DNA of 64,000 bases from Wurfbainia villosa (GCA_025175895.1 CM045989.1:128787272-128851271); one strand, 5' to 3'; shown: positions 22,801 through 34,779, counted from the stretch's first letter. Translations and numbers: made by a program. Notes: generated by a model from the sequence alone, not told the origin.

Positions 22801-24279
22801 ACATGAAAGGGGAGTGTGTTCTTTTATTTACAACATTTATTTTCTTCCTTTCATGTTCGGAATAAATTGTATGGGTTGTGTGTTTGTTTGCCTGTTTACC
22901 TAGGTTTGTTTGTCTGTTGTTGAGTCAAATAATATTCTCTATGCATGCCTTAGTATCATTTCAGAGATGGTAAAAATTAGTTAAGTTTGATCATCAACTT
23001 GTGGATTTTTGTGTATGATAGGAGACTTCACTTGCATGCAGTCACTTGTTATGATGATGAACTTTTTATTGATAGTCTAAGCTTGATGTTTATTCACCTA
23101 GTGAGGTTACAAGCCATTCTTATCATCTACCCACTTTTGTGTGATAACGCATGTGATTCTTGTTACTCTAGAACTTGCTTTGAGTCTTTTCAAAACTGCA
23201 GTAACATTTACTTGCATGAATATGATGAAGGATTTCATTCTTTGACTCTTTTCCTGACTTGGTTTGATTGTCTAATCCACTTGATACTTCCATCTTCCAT
23301 GTCTTACTTGTCATATCTCTTCATTTGCTATCCATTGTCTTTGTATCTTTGTGGATTATCTTTTTCATATCTATTGTTTTCCATATTGGAGGAATAGTTT
23401 GATGGGTTGTAATGTCCGAGACGGACAAAATTTTTAAGTGTGGGGGAGGAGCTATATTATTTTTGTTGGAAACATAATATGGAAGAAATAGTTTTCAGAG
23501 GTCATTGGTCCTGAGATATATTTGTCTGTTAGTACTTGATTTTCTGCGCAAAAAAAAAAAAAAAGAAAAAAAAAAAGCGCCATTGATGTTTCTTTTGTTA
23601 AAAAAAAAGAAAAATGAAAAAAAAAAGACGAAAAAAAAAAGTGCAATTGTAATGTAGGCAAATGGAATTGCAATGTATTGGATAGAGCCATTTGAGCCTG
23701 AATCAATTCTAAAGTTTCCAATTATCCTAGCCTCTTCCCATATTGCTGGTTACTGAGTATTTCACAGAGCAACTCATTAGGTTTATTTCTCTAATTCTTC
23801 TCTTGTTCCCTATTCATTTGTACCTTTGTCTTGTACTTCTCTTTGCATACTTTATCTGCACTCTACTTTTGATCTTATTCTGATTCATGATAAATCCTTT
23901 TGATTCATGTATGAGATGTATTGATAGCAGTAGAGAAGTAGATGATAAGCAAGCATATGGTAGTACAAAATTGCATGTTGTTTTGAGGGCGCCCCACTCC
24001 TACATTATTATGTGAGCATCAGTGCATATATCCATTTTGGGAGGTTTTGTATCAGGCTTAGTCTATTTGATTTGACTGTAAATCATCATACATGTTGATT
24101 GTTGTAGGAGTCGGATCTTTTGAATACCCTAGATCCTGATGAATTTGGTGATCCTAAGTAACTTATTTTTTCTGTCTCTGAATTACTGATCTAGGTATTG
24201 TTAGGAGAATGAGTGAGGGTGTTAGTGTTTCTTTATTTTCATTATTGCTCGGGACGCGCAAAAATAAGTGTGGGGGAAT
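22801..24279 (+). other. Non-coding 3' region of element C
   Basis: No convincing gene. AAGTGTGGGGGAG at 23437-23449 looks like a second polypurine tract 830 bases before the true one (24266-24279). A purine-rich stretch of A runs with scattered G occupies 23549-23641. Hydrophobic frames at 22987-23397 and elsewhere have no family match that I recognise. Confidence 0.6.
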
Positions 24280-26413
24280 TGATAACTGTCATTTTGTTGT
24301 ATTATTTTGGTCCTTAATATCACTGTTTTTATCCTCTCAAGTGATTTACTATTGATTATTTGCATGTTTTATGAGTTTGGATTCATTTTGGACCTTTTTG
24401 TAAATTCTCCTATATTTTAGACTTATTTGCGAATGTTATCTTTATTTGTAGGAGATCGAGATGAGCCACTGGACTAGACTCAAGTTAGATCAAATATGGC
24501 TTCATCTGGGGTCGTAATGGACATTTCAAAATGATTTAATCTGAGCCCTTTATCCAGATTAGAAGGCAAATCAAATCAAGAGTTCAGATCTGAGCATTAT
24601 AGATCGTTCGAGGAAAGTGATTGATTTTGAGCTATCAATCTGGATCTGGAGTGATCCGGCCCGTACATTAAGATCTACACGTCTTGGCCGTTCATCCGGA
24701 CCGTTGGATCATGATTATACCTTCAGACGGATCAGATCCATCCATTGCAAATCAGACTGATTTCAACCGTTGGATGGAGCAGCCTAATTAAGCAGTTAAT
24801 ATATCATCAAGCCCTAGCTTCAAATGGAAGGCTGGGATCAGATGAAGCTCAGATCAGACGGCTCAAAGATTTCATTTAATAAAACCTAAATTTCCTACAC
24901 TCCATAGAATCGGCGGCACAGAAACTTCACGAAAGGTCTCCTTCCTCGCGATTTAATGGCGGCGCCCTTCCGCTTCCGCTTCCATTCGCCATGGATCGCA
25001 CAGAAGGCGCAAGAAAGCAGGAAGAAGGTCCTTCCATATCTCGACGAGCAGCGCAACTCAAGCCGAGGCATTTTTTTCCCCCATTTTCACGCGCGACAGA
25101 GTGTTTCTTCCCCACGATCGGCGGCGACAGTCCGGCAGCCCATTCCGGCGATCTCCCCTCCGACAGCCGGCGATGATCCCAGGCGAGCCTCGGCGGACGA
25201 TCAGATGTCGTGATTCGACAACCGTGACGAGGTTTAGGCGAGCGAGGGATTCCGGCGAGTCCAGCTCCATCACCGGCGATTCCATTCCTTTCCGACGACC
25301 GAGATTAGGCCGCTTCATCTCCGCCATCATCAGGTGCCGGGATTAGGCAGTTTCAGCTTGTCATCCGCCGATGAGGAGATTTTCCACCACTGTTCCGGCG
25401 ATTCCACCCCATTCCGGCGACCGGGATTAGGCCGCACCGCTTCGACATTCCATCCACTAGCTACCGGGACTAGGAGCTCTGCCATCCACAGTCGCCGGAG
25501 CAGTGTTCACATTCCTCCGCATTCAGCTCTTTGCCACGGTGCCGGGATTAGGACCGCATCCGTAATCCATCGACGGAGGGGCTGTTCGGTTTATTGTCGC
25601 CATCGTGGGGTTACCAATTGCTTATGTTTGGATTTAGTCCATTTAATTGGATATTTTACTTTATCATGTTTGTTTTATTACGGTTAATTTGTTATGTTAT
25701 GTTGATCATGTTTAGGTTAGTTTTCATTTAAAATTGTCTAATCAATGCATCGTATAGTGACAGTATGGTGTTTTGGTTGGAGTGCTTTCATTATTAGGAT
25801 AGATTTCCTTTACATTCGACCAATTACCGTATAGTGACAGTGCGGTGCCTGGTTGAATTGCTTTCGTTTATTGCATTTCGTTTATTGCAGTTTTGGGTCG
25901 TTGATCATTGTGTCGATAGTGATAGTGCGGTGCATGGTTGAATAGTTCACATTTCTTTGATCGATCGTATCAGATAGTGACAAAGGCGGTGCTTGGTCGC
26001 TTCCTTCTCGTCATTAGTTTAGTTTTTCAGTGACTGTTTGATCACTGTGTCGTATAGTGATAGTGCGGTGCTTGGTTGAATTGTTCACATTTGTTCGATC
26101 ATTGTACCGTATAGTGACAGTGCGGTGCGTGATCACTTACTTTTGCGCATTAGGATAGTTGCTTGTTATTTATTATTTGGTAGTTAGATTTACTTCTTGC
26201 ATGTTTAATTCTCATGTTTGTTTTTGATTTTGCATTTTAATTGTTTTGATAATTGTAAAAACCCCCAGTGTTTACTTCTGTTTAAAAACAAACGTCCAGC
26301 CATTAGATTCGTTGGGAGATGACCCGAGTCAGTCCTATACTGCATTAGTGTAGTTAGGGGGTTCGGTAAATAATTTGGGAACGGTATTACGACAATTCAT
26401 CACTGCTCTATCA
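24280..26413 (+). repeat. 3' LTR of element C
   Basis: 2134 bp from TGATAACTGTC to CTCTATCA, followed by the GGTGG duplication and the rest of B's LTR. It differs from the 5' LTR mainly by small indels in the CGTATAGTGACAG repeat zone (25745-26125) and near 24630-24760. Confidence 0.9.
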
Positions 26414-26418
26414 GGTGG

Positions 26419-27861
26419 CTAGGTTTTCCAATACACAAGTTATCCACAAAAAACCCTTAAGTCATGTTTTTATAGAGAACACATTCTCATAACGGTTATT
26501 GGTTCATAACCAAAATCCGTTAACCCACTCCAATAACTTAAGTTAAAATAAACCAAACCACATTGGTCTATTTTAAATTAAAATGAAGCGAACCAACTTT
26601 GGTTCATTTGTTTAAAACAAAACAAACCCCTTTGGTTTATTCTTCACCATTGGATTAGAACCGAACCAATTTGGGTCATCCATCATGTCTTCATAAGACA
26701 CGACCCATCCATGCTTCCATTGCGACTGAAATAATTTCATACTCGATCCTTATTTGGTTCAACCAAACCTAGTTTCTCTCAGTCTGAGAATCTCATTCTC
26801 AAGCTTGTTTTAAATCCTTCGGATTACGCTCGTTGTTTGTGTGACCAAATAGGTTCCCAATTTATGTTGGTCATCTATAATTAACCATTAATTATAGAAC
26901 GATCATGAGTGGCACCTAGTAGTATATCATGATCTCCAATTAACCAGAAAATCAACGGTTGATCCAGAACCATTTTTGAAACCCTTCAGCAGCTATAATG
27001 AATTGTGCCCCGTTCCCTTCATGCATCTTATACTCACTTGGTTCAGGACATGGTCTATAGTGTCAGTCCCCACTAGGTTGACTATGTCACACCTAGCCTA
27101 AGTATCATTTCCTCGTCCTATGGATTCTAGTTACTGCACATGTATCCAAGAGTACCTTACTCTAAACATGTAATGCTTTGGCCAAAGACTTTAGTAACAA
27201 TCCAACGAGAGGTCATGGGTATACATCTCCTCGCAAGGAGTGGTGAATCCATTATAGGCTATTCAAACATCTTCGGTCACTTCGACTTATACCCAATCAT
27301 CCCGGGTCCACATCTCCTTGGAGATGATTGCTTAAGATGTCAAAGCATAAGTCTTCATGACCAAGATGACTTGAATACCGCAAGTCAAAGGAACATCGCA
27401 CTTAAACCGCAGTAAGAACTTCATTGACATATCCATATATACAGAGAACCATATGAAGTCTTACAGCTGGTCACTCCAATGAACTTGTTACCATAACTAG
27501 CATCCACGATTAACTCCGGACATCACAATGTCTCCAGCCAGTGAAAATTGGCTGCTTGGATACACCAAGGAGTATACCTCATGCTAGTCTCGACAGAATT
27601 GATGGTGTTCATATCCATTAATTCATCAACTAGGGATAATTCCAATACATCACAATCACACATGTAGAGATACTCACTAGTTGTGATCCAATCACAAATT
27701 CTCTCATGCCGTGAATCATATTGTGGACATTCAGTATATGAGTTTAAGATCCAATCAAATACATGAAAACATGTATACTCAAATAGTGAATCTTCATTTA
27801 TCAAATAAATGGTACAACCATAAGGCAATTGCCTTAGGACACCTCTTATATTTTACTAACA
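26419..27861 (-). repeat. 5' LTR of element B, second part
   Basis: Continues B's LTR from CTAGGTTTTCC to ACTAACA. With 18329-19086 it makes about 2.2 kb, equal to the left LTR. It includes an open sense frame (27523-27828, minus strand) also kept in D's LTRs. Confidence 0.87.
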
Positions 27862-27866
27862 AAAAC

Positions 27867-28699
27867 CTCATGTTTGAGATTTATCAGTCAACTGGGACCT
27901 ATGGACAGTCGACTAGAGTGAGTCAACTAGGGTTTGACTGCAGGGAGTGCCCTAGCAGTCGGGCAGTCTCGAGCAGTCGAGTGATCTAGTGATCAGTCGA
28001 CTGGTGCTCGAGAATTCGGGCATAGAATGGAGTCGAACTCAATTGCTGGGGTTAACAGTCGAGTGAAGGCTCTATCAGTCGACTGATGTCCTATCCGTTG
28101 GATTTTTCAACCGTGGATCGCACCATTGTCTCACAACAACAGTGTATTTAATCGACTGATGGTCCTGAGTAGTCGACTGATAGGCAAAATCTAGCCTAGG
28201 CAGCAGCTTTAAAGGGAGCTCGTGGAGGAGATTTCGATCATGGTTCTTTGAGGAGTTTTTGGGGCGAATTGTTGGTGTAATTCAGGGTCTCCAAGTGCAA
28301 CTCAACCAACCAAACAAGCAAGCTTCCAAAAGATCGATTGTAAAGTTTTGTTTGCATTTCTTTTGTTGTATTCACTTGTATTTGCTTGTTGTATTTCATA
28401 TTACTATTGTAATTATTTTTATGAGGTTTCTCCATCTCCGACTTGTGTCGAGAAGGAGTATTTGTGATTAGTAGTGTGTGCTTGCATTGCTAGGGCTTTT
28501 AGAGCCCAATCTGTGGAGTAGGAATCATTCGGTTCTGAACCACGTTATATCTCATGTTGTGGTTGTGTATCTTGTTGTTTATATTTGTTATTATCATTCC
28601 ACTGTACTAACAAGATTGTAGACGATCAAATGCGAATAAATTCCATCAAGCATCGACGATGCTATTCACCCCCCTCTAGCGAGTACATCGTTCTCAACA
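27867..28699 (+). repeat. 5' LTR of element A, second part
   Basis: Resumes A's LTR after element B and ends CTCAACA, directly before ATTGGTATCAGAGC. CAGTCGACTG-type palindromes are frequent between about 27890 and 28190. Confidence 0.87.
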
Positions 28700-28701
28700 A
28701 T

Positions 28702-28713
28702 TGGTATCAGAGC
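28702..28713 (+). other. Primer-binding site of element A
   Basis: TGGTATCAGAGC two bases after the LTR end, initiator Met-tRNA type, as in copy 1 and E. Confidence 0.9.
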
Positions 28714-28775
28714 CCAGGGCTCTTCTATGGATTAACAACCCGGAGCCAAGACGCTAGAGGGTGAAGAGGAATAAG

Positions 28776-30463
28776 ATGGAAATTCAAGAGAATTTGAGTT
28801 GGGACATCAACACCCCAATCCCATATGCTTTCTATGGACGAGAAAACTTCAACCAATGGAAGGCAAGGATTGAAGACTTCTTGATGATGAGAGATTTTGA
28901 GGAATGGTCTATTTTGATGGAAGGATTTGAATATCCAAAAGAACCTAAGGGAGGTTTCCTCAAGAAGAAAAGATGTACCGAGGGACAACTCCAAGAGTTT
29001 GATAAGAATAAGAAGGTAGCAAAATTTATTATTGATTTGCTTCCTAATGTCATCTGAAGTAGCTTAAGTGAACACATGGATGCCAAAGAGCTATGGAGCC
29101 AAGTGGCAAGACTCCATAAGGAGCCCAAAGGACAAGAGTGCTCATCGGCTCAATCGGAAGAGACCGAGGAAGCAAGCACATCATCCTCACAAGCAAGTGA
29201 GGATTCGGAGGTTGATAGGGAATCAACATCCGGATTGGAATCAGTGGAAGAAGTAGAAGTAGAAGAAGCCTCCACCTCTACGATTGAGGGGGAGGAGACT
29301 AGGTCATTTTCAATACCGGAGTCGACTCAAGAAAAACCATCAACCTCCAGTCGAAAGATGAACAAGCTCAAGAGGCTTCCACCACGGACCTAGGTAGATC
29401 AAACATATGTGTTAATAATAAAACGCATATAATATGTTTTTAGTGTAGAGAAAATGGGCACTACAAGAGCAAATGCCCAAAGAAGGTCAAGAAAAGTCCA
29501 CCGGTACCAAAAGTCAACGAAATGACCAATGAAGTTGGAGTCCCCACTAAGAAGAGCAAGGAGCATATTGTTTGCTTCAAGTGCCATCAAAATGGGCATT
29601 TTAGGAGTCAATGCCCTAGGGGGAGCAAGAAGGTCAAAGAAGGAGCATCACAGGTAGGGGGAGCTAAGGATAACCCTAAGATATATTTCAATAATACACC
29701 TTGTAAGTTTAAAAATCAAAAGCATGTTTTTAATTCTCTTGCTATTTATCATAAAGAGCTTGTTAGAAATAGTAGACACTATTGCTTAGGAGCTAAGAGT
29801 GTCCATTTTAGCAATAAGAATAAATTTGGAACTAATGTCCTTAGAAAAACCTTAACTAGGGAATCCATTAAGAAAATAGAAGATCACCTAGGTTTTAACC
29901 CTAAATGGACTAGGCATATGCCTAGGAAAAACAATGTCCAAAGAATAGATGCAAAATAAAAAATTGGACAATTAGAATTGAAAAACCAAGCCTTGAGGTC
30001 AAGGTTTGAGAAATTAGAGAAGACCCTTGCAAAGATGCATAATTCAATTATAGGGTCAAATGATAAAAAATCTAGGTCTAGGAGTCAAAGTCAAAGGCCT
30101 AGGAAACAAGAACCATCCAAGGGCAAGCCTAAGCCCAAAAAGACCTACCACAATGTTCCATTTGATTATGGAACTCAAACTAAGTCTAGGAAGGCCAAGG
30201 TCACAAGAGAAGTCATCCCTAGAGTTGACCAAGGTGTGTGCCTAGTGGCTAGGGTTTCGAAGAAACCTAGGGAAGCCATTAAGAAGGTCAAAGGGAGAGT
30301 TAACTCTAGAGTTGACCTTAGTAAGACCACAATGACCAAGGCTTCAAAGCCTAGGAGGGTCATTAGGAGGGTATCTAGGGAGGTTATCCCTAAGGAATAC
30401 CTAATTAACCCAAGGAGCTCAAATAAGTTTTGGATTCCTAGGAGCGTGATCGATTCATGCTAG
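28776..30463 (+). pseudogene. gag: gag polyprotein of element A, broken
   Basis: Same architecture as 1148-2871. The ATG at 28776 is chosen over the upstream in-frame GTG because the opening residues then match copy 1. In order: N-terminal gag domain (FNQWKARIEDFL), acidic linker, zinc knuckle 1 near 29433-29475 with a TAG between its first two Cys, zinc knuckle 2 (CFKCHQNGHFRSQC, near 29573-29615), the block LGFNPKWTRHMPRK, a basic tail with heptads, and the ending NKFWIPRSVIDS. Lesions: TGA at 29055-29057, a frameshift near 29360, the TAG in knuckle 1, and TAA at 29957-29959. None of these coincide with the lesions of copy 1, so both decayed independently from an intact gag-only ancestor. 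Confidence 0.8.
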
Positions 30464-32330
30464 ATTGGTTTAAGTGTGTCAACCTTGATTGGAAGGGTAG
30501 CTAACCCAACCATAGCAAAGTTGGCACTTTAGGATATTTTCGAGGTTATGGATACCTTGGAAATAAGTTTGATCTTATATCCTAAAAGATTTTAGGATGT
30601 ACCAATATATTTTTGGAATTATGAAAAATCAATCAAATTGACACAATTTAGGTTTAGAGGTCTTAGTGTGTCATTTTGGATTTTTGGCACACTTTGGGAG
30701 ATAAGAAACAATATGGCAAAATGAGATTAATTATAACAAATGACAACTAATATTAAAATTTAGGTATTATTATACCTATACATTTTACTTGTCATGTTTC
30801 GTTTGCCATATACCATGTCATGCCATCATGTTTATTTTTATCATTTATATGTCATGATCATGCTTAGGATTTAGGTCTTTATGTCATGTGTATTTAGATT
30901 TAATCATATGTCATGACATCATGATCATTGGCCATGCTTTATTTATGTTATCATTTAGGCCATGATAATTCATGCATTTAAAATAATTAAAATTGATTTA
31001 AGGACTATGGCATGACTTGAATTCCCATTTATAAGGGAATCAAGTAGTGTTGCCTTAGAAAATGCATGAGGCATTAATTTAAGATAAACCAAAACTCACA
31101 TCTCACATCTAAATTGACATGTATGTGTATTCTAACACCTTAGATACATGTGAGATGATAGGATATGAGTTAAGTTCAAGGTGCATAGTTTTTGCATCTA
31201 GATGAACTCAAACTCATCTTAAATCATTTATGGATCATTGGGAAAGCTTATGTTCAAGTCATGTACATTAAGCCCAAAGAATATGATCCAATATAAGGTT
31301 TTAAAGATATTTTAAAATCATTTTAGAAAACCTTGGTGAAGTCTATCTTTTGATAGCAATCACCATTGATGAAGTTGATACAAAGTGAGCTAAAACATTG
31401 AAGTTTTTCTTCACTTTTGAACTTTGTATCAATTTCACTATTTTATGCGTAAAATATTTTTCAAACATTTTTCACCCATTGTATTGGTCATAAGTATTAT
31501 ACATATGAAGTTTCATGATTTTTTAAATTACGTATAATTATTTATAAATTTCTTAAATTCATTTCTGATAATTGAAAATCGGATTTTTTGATTATCGATC
31601 CGACGCCCTTGTTGCCCGATCGATAGCACGACATACGATCGATGCCCCGATAAAGTCGACTGCCAAGCTGATTTCAAAAAAAATAATATTGTTTAGCCCG
31701 TGTTCAGCTAAGGTAAAGTTCTCTAACTACTCATAACCCTAGGATATGCTTTAGGAAGAATTATAAAGGGTGAAAATCCATTGGATATGGATTAGGAGAG
31801 TTGTTAGGGTGATGTATCAAATTTAAAGTATGGGAAGGTTCAATGTTGAACTTTGAACCTTATTTTTGATGGTTTAGAGTTCCTATTGGCTTATAGACTT
31901 CCCAAAGACATTGTTGGTGCAATGGTCAAGGGGGGATCAAGCCTTTAGGGGGAGGTATCCATCATTGGATGATGAATGTTATTTTTCCTCATGAGGAGGA
32001 GAATCAATGGGATTTGAGATACCCAATTTGGAAATTGGGGAGATTGTAGAATTGCCTCTCTTGAGTGATATGGGACTTATCACTAGGAAGATTATAGGCA
32101 TCCTAAGTATTTTTGGACTAAAGGGGAGATTGTAAGATGTTATTGGGACATGAGACATTGACCTCCATGGAGAGAACCTTTTTTATGTTAATCAAAAAGG
32201 GGGAGAATGTTTGGGAGAATTATTGGGAGAATTTATGGGATTATCAATTTGGGATAATTGGTAAGAAGATTTGAGTTAGTGTTCTAACTCAAAGGTATGT
32301 GGTTTTGTCAAACATCAAAAAGGGGGAGAT
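30464..32330 (+). other. Non-coding 3' region of element A
   Basis: Alignable with 2872-4742 over most of its length and free of coding frames. AAGGGGGAG is at 32197-32205 and 32320-32328, with altered copies near 31928 and 32124. A copy of the LTR head TGTTGGTGCAAT sits at 31912-31923, as in copy 1. Confidence 0.7.
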
Positions 32331-33658
32331 TGTTGGTGCAATCGGCCCACGTCACGATTGACCAGAATCAAGTTTGACTCGAGTAAGTGTTTTGATGTTT
32401 GACATGGATGTCTGACATTAATGTCTGACATGTGTTGGGGAGATTGTTAGTGTAATCAACTCAGGTCACATTTGATGTTTGACGATGGTTTGACCATTGT
32501 CATGGGAAAGTCCAAGTCATGGGTACTTGGAATGGAAAGTCCATGTGATACACTTAGCATTGGGAAAGTCCAAGTCTTGAGTATTTGGCATGTAAAGTCC
32601 AAGCATGGGTCTTGGCAAGGGAAAGTCCAACATGGGTTGGTAAGGAAAGTCCAAGCATAGGTCTTGGCATGGAAAGTCCAACATGGGTTGGCAAGGGAAA
32701 GTCCAAGCTTGAGTCTTGGCGTTTGGAAAGTCCAAGGGGTTTGATATTGGCAGCGTAAAGTCCAAATGGGAGTCTTGGCAGCATAAGTCCAATGGTTGGT
32801 GACGTAAAGTCCAAGTGGAGTCTTGGCAGCGTAAGTCCAATGTGTCTTGGCAGTATAGATCAACTTAGCATGACATAGCCAATGGAAGTACTTGAAGGCT
32901 AGCGTATGAATGAACAAGTCATGGATGACTTGGAGGGATCTGATAGGCGCGACGCTGACGGAGGTGGGTAAGAAGGCTTAGGTATATGCTAAGGGTGATC
33001 TAGCAAGTAAGGGGGCACCATACTTGGGGTAAAACCTCATGTTTGAGGTGTATCAGTCGACTAGGACCTATGGGCAGTCGATTGGAGTGAGTCAACTAGG
33101 GTTTGACTGCGGGGAGTGCCCTAGCAGTCGACTGCCATAGGTGGGCCCGATTATCGTCTCGAGCAATCGACCGATCCGCAATCACGACCGGGTGCTCGAG
33201 AATCTGTGCAGAATCGGAATCGACTCGATCACGGGGTTAACAGTCAAGTGAAGGCTCTATTAGTCACAGAATGTATGAATTAAAGGGAGCTCGTGGAGGA
33301 GATTTCGATCATGGTTCTTTGAGGAGTTTTTGGGGTGAATTGCTGGTGTAATTCAAGGTCTCCAAGTGCAACTCAACCAACCAAACAAGCAAGCTTCCAA
33401 AAGATCGATTGTAAAGTTTTCTTTGCATTTCTTTTGTTGTATTCACTTGTATTTTCTTGTTGTATTTTGTATTACTATTGTAATCATTTGTACGAGGTTT
33501 CTCCACCTCCAACTTGTGTCGAGGAGTATTTGTGATTAGTAGTGCGTGTTTGCATTGCTAAAGCTTTTAGAGCTCGATCCGTGGAGTATGAACCATTCGG
33601 TTCCGAACCACATTATATCTCGTGTTGTGGTTGTGTATCTCTTTGTTTATATTTGTTA
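32331..33658 (+). repeat. 3' LTR of element A, right end missing
   Basis: Starts TGTTGGTGCAATCGG after the polypurine tract. It carries the AAAGTCCAAG minisatellite at 32496-32855 and lacks about 105 bases near 33270 relative to the 5' LTR. It breaks off at TATTTGTTA, about 109 bases before the expected end, where CACTA sequence begins. Confidence 0.85.
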
Positions 33659-33804
33659 AAATTCAAAAATTGTTCCAGCCCAATAATAAATTCATCGATT
33701 AAACCACGACGTTCTAGTAAATTCTTTTTATACATCCAACTTCTTTCTCTCTCCATTTGTCCAGTTTCCAAATTTATATCAAAAATTAATTTTATTTTTT
33801 CCAT
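33659..33804 (-). pseudogene. CACTA transposase-associated domain, fragment
   Basis: A minus-strand frame starting at 33804 contains RERSWMYKKNLLERRG and DEFIIGLEQFLNF. This fits the plant transposase-associated domain (pattern R-S-W-M-Y ... G-V/L-x-x-F-L-x-F-A) found at the start of many TNP2-type CACTA transposases. The coding sequence runs straight into A's LTR after NF at the 33658 junction, so everything downstream, including the catalytic part, is lost. In-frame codons beyond the junction are LTR sequence. Confidence 0.6.
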
Positions 33805-34779
33805 ATTTCATCCATATTAATCTAACAATAAATGTATAATCAAAATAAATTCTTCTAGTGCTTGTTGTGCTTTTGTATGATATTGAATTTCAAACTATAA
33901 CATATCGAACAAATATTATATATTTACAGTAAAAAAATTACTTAATATCAAACATTAATTATATATATTAAAAAATGATAATGTTATAAATTTGTGAATA
34001 TACACTATATATACCAGTCCTGGTGGAATCAACGGATAAGCTCACAGATGAAGACTTCACGAACACACGGATCACCTAAAGGACGAAGTACAAACCTATA
34101 AAAAATAAAACATTAGTTTTGTATTTAAATTACACATTACTGATTTAATTTGAATAACATGTTGACTCAAATGTGACCGAGTACATGATGCATAGGGACA
34201 GGTCGCTAACAGTTGTGTGTGATCCAAGGATGGCGATGAATGACCTAATTGAATCATGCAGAGCCTGAAACAAATTAAATTAAATGCTCTAGCTAGGGTG
34301 GCGATGAACCACCCAGGTGCGCAATCCAGGGGCGGCGAACCCCCCCCCCTCTCGCGTCGTCGTGGCCTTACGACGTATGTGCCCACGGAAGCTGCGCGGG
34401 CAGCTAGCAGGTGCTAGCTCCCAGCTAGCGCCATGGCAGTTGCTGCGAGGCCTCATGGTAGCAGTCGCGAGGTCACGAGCGGTAGCTGCGAGCTCGCGGT
34501 AAACCTCGCGCTACTGTGCAAGCTCGCGGCAAACCTCGCGCTGCCGTGCGAGGTTGTGCTAGTTGTGAGGTTGCGGCAGACCTCGCACTGCCCTCGAGCT
34601 TGCGACAGCGACGTCGCGAGCTCGCGTAGCAGCAGCGTCGCTACCGTGAGCTCCCGGCAGCGACCCCGCTGCTCCGGCGGTGGAAGAGAAGAGAGGAGGA
34701 GGCATACCGGCGAATCGAGCAACGAGCTGAGGACGAGCGCGTGAGGAGGGAGGAAAGGAGGAGAGGATGATAATTAGGG
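33805..34779 (-). other. CACTA interior: AT-rich part and GC-rich repeat block
   Basis: 33805-34290 is AT-rich without recognised genes and may be leader or intron. 34300-34745 is strongly GC-rich, with imperfect repeats of GCGAGCTCGCGGTAAACCTC type at about 34480-34640. Open frames there on both strands are Arg/Ser/Ala-rich and follow from composition. Confidence 0.4.

Larger units (their letters stand above)
19087..26413 (+). mobile_element. Ty3/gypsy Athila-type element C, internally deleted
   Basis: Flanked by GGTGG duplications (19082-19086 and 26414-26418) inside B's LTR. LTRs run TGATAACTGTCA to CTCTATCA: 19087-21182 and 24280-26413. The primer site TGGCGCCGTTGCCGGGGA (21188-21205) is the sequence typical of Athila/Tat elements. 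The polypurine tract is AAGTGTGGGGGAAT (24266-24279). Only about 3.1 kb lies between the LTRs, far less than an intact Athila, and it holds broken ends of pol. The LTRs are close to identical apart from several indels, so the insertion is much younger than the decay of its coding part would suggest. Confidence 0.85.
11133..27861 (-). mobile_element. Tork/Angela-type copia retrotransposon B, minus strand
   Basis: Bounded by AAAAC duplications (11128-11132 and 27862-27866) inside the 5' LTR of A. In plus coordinates the LTR starts TGTTGGGTTT and ends ACTAACA. The left (3') LTR is 11133-13334 (2202 bp). The right (5') LTR is 18329-19086 plus 26419-27861, interrupted by element C. On the minus strand the primer site is TGGTACCAGAGC (18316-18327) and the order is gag, protease, integrase, RT, RNase H. 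That is the copia order. Every domain is damaged. Same family as 52381-61810 and the solo LTR at 45762-47975. Confidence 0.88.
10429..33658 (+). mobile_element. Gag-only LTR retrotransposon, copy A, carrying nested insertions
   Basis: Its own sequence is 10429-11132 plus 27867-33658; the middle is element B. The 5' LTR is the join of 10429-11132 and 27867-28699 (about 1.54 kb), the primer site is 28702-28713, gag 28776-30463, and the 3' LTR starts at 32331. That LTR is uninterrupted across the point where B entered the 5' LTR (GGTAAAACCTCATG near 33026), which proves the join. The 3' LTR stops at 33658, about 109 bases short of its end, against CACTA sequence. No pol motif is present. Gag and 3' region are the same family as 657-5354, although the LTR is longer. 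Confidence 0.85.

Noticed and set aside
22987..23397. Hydrophobic 136-codon frame in the Athila-type element, as a possible envelope-like gene
   Set aside because: It is rich in Leu, Ser, Tyr and Phe from T-rich sequence, with no signal peptide plus anchor arrangement that I can define and no second copy to compare.
23549..23641. A-rich tract as a possible retroposon poly(A) tail
   Set aside because: It lies within the Athila-type internal region, with element sequence continuing on both sides and no target duplication around it.
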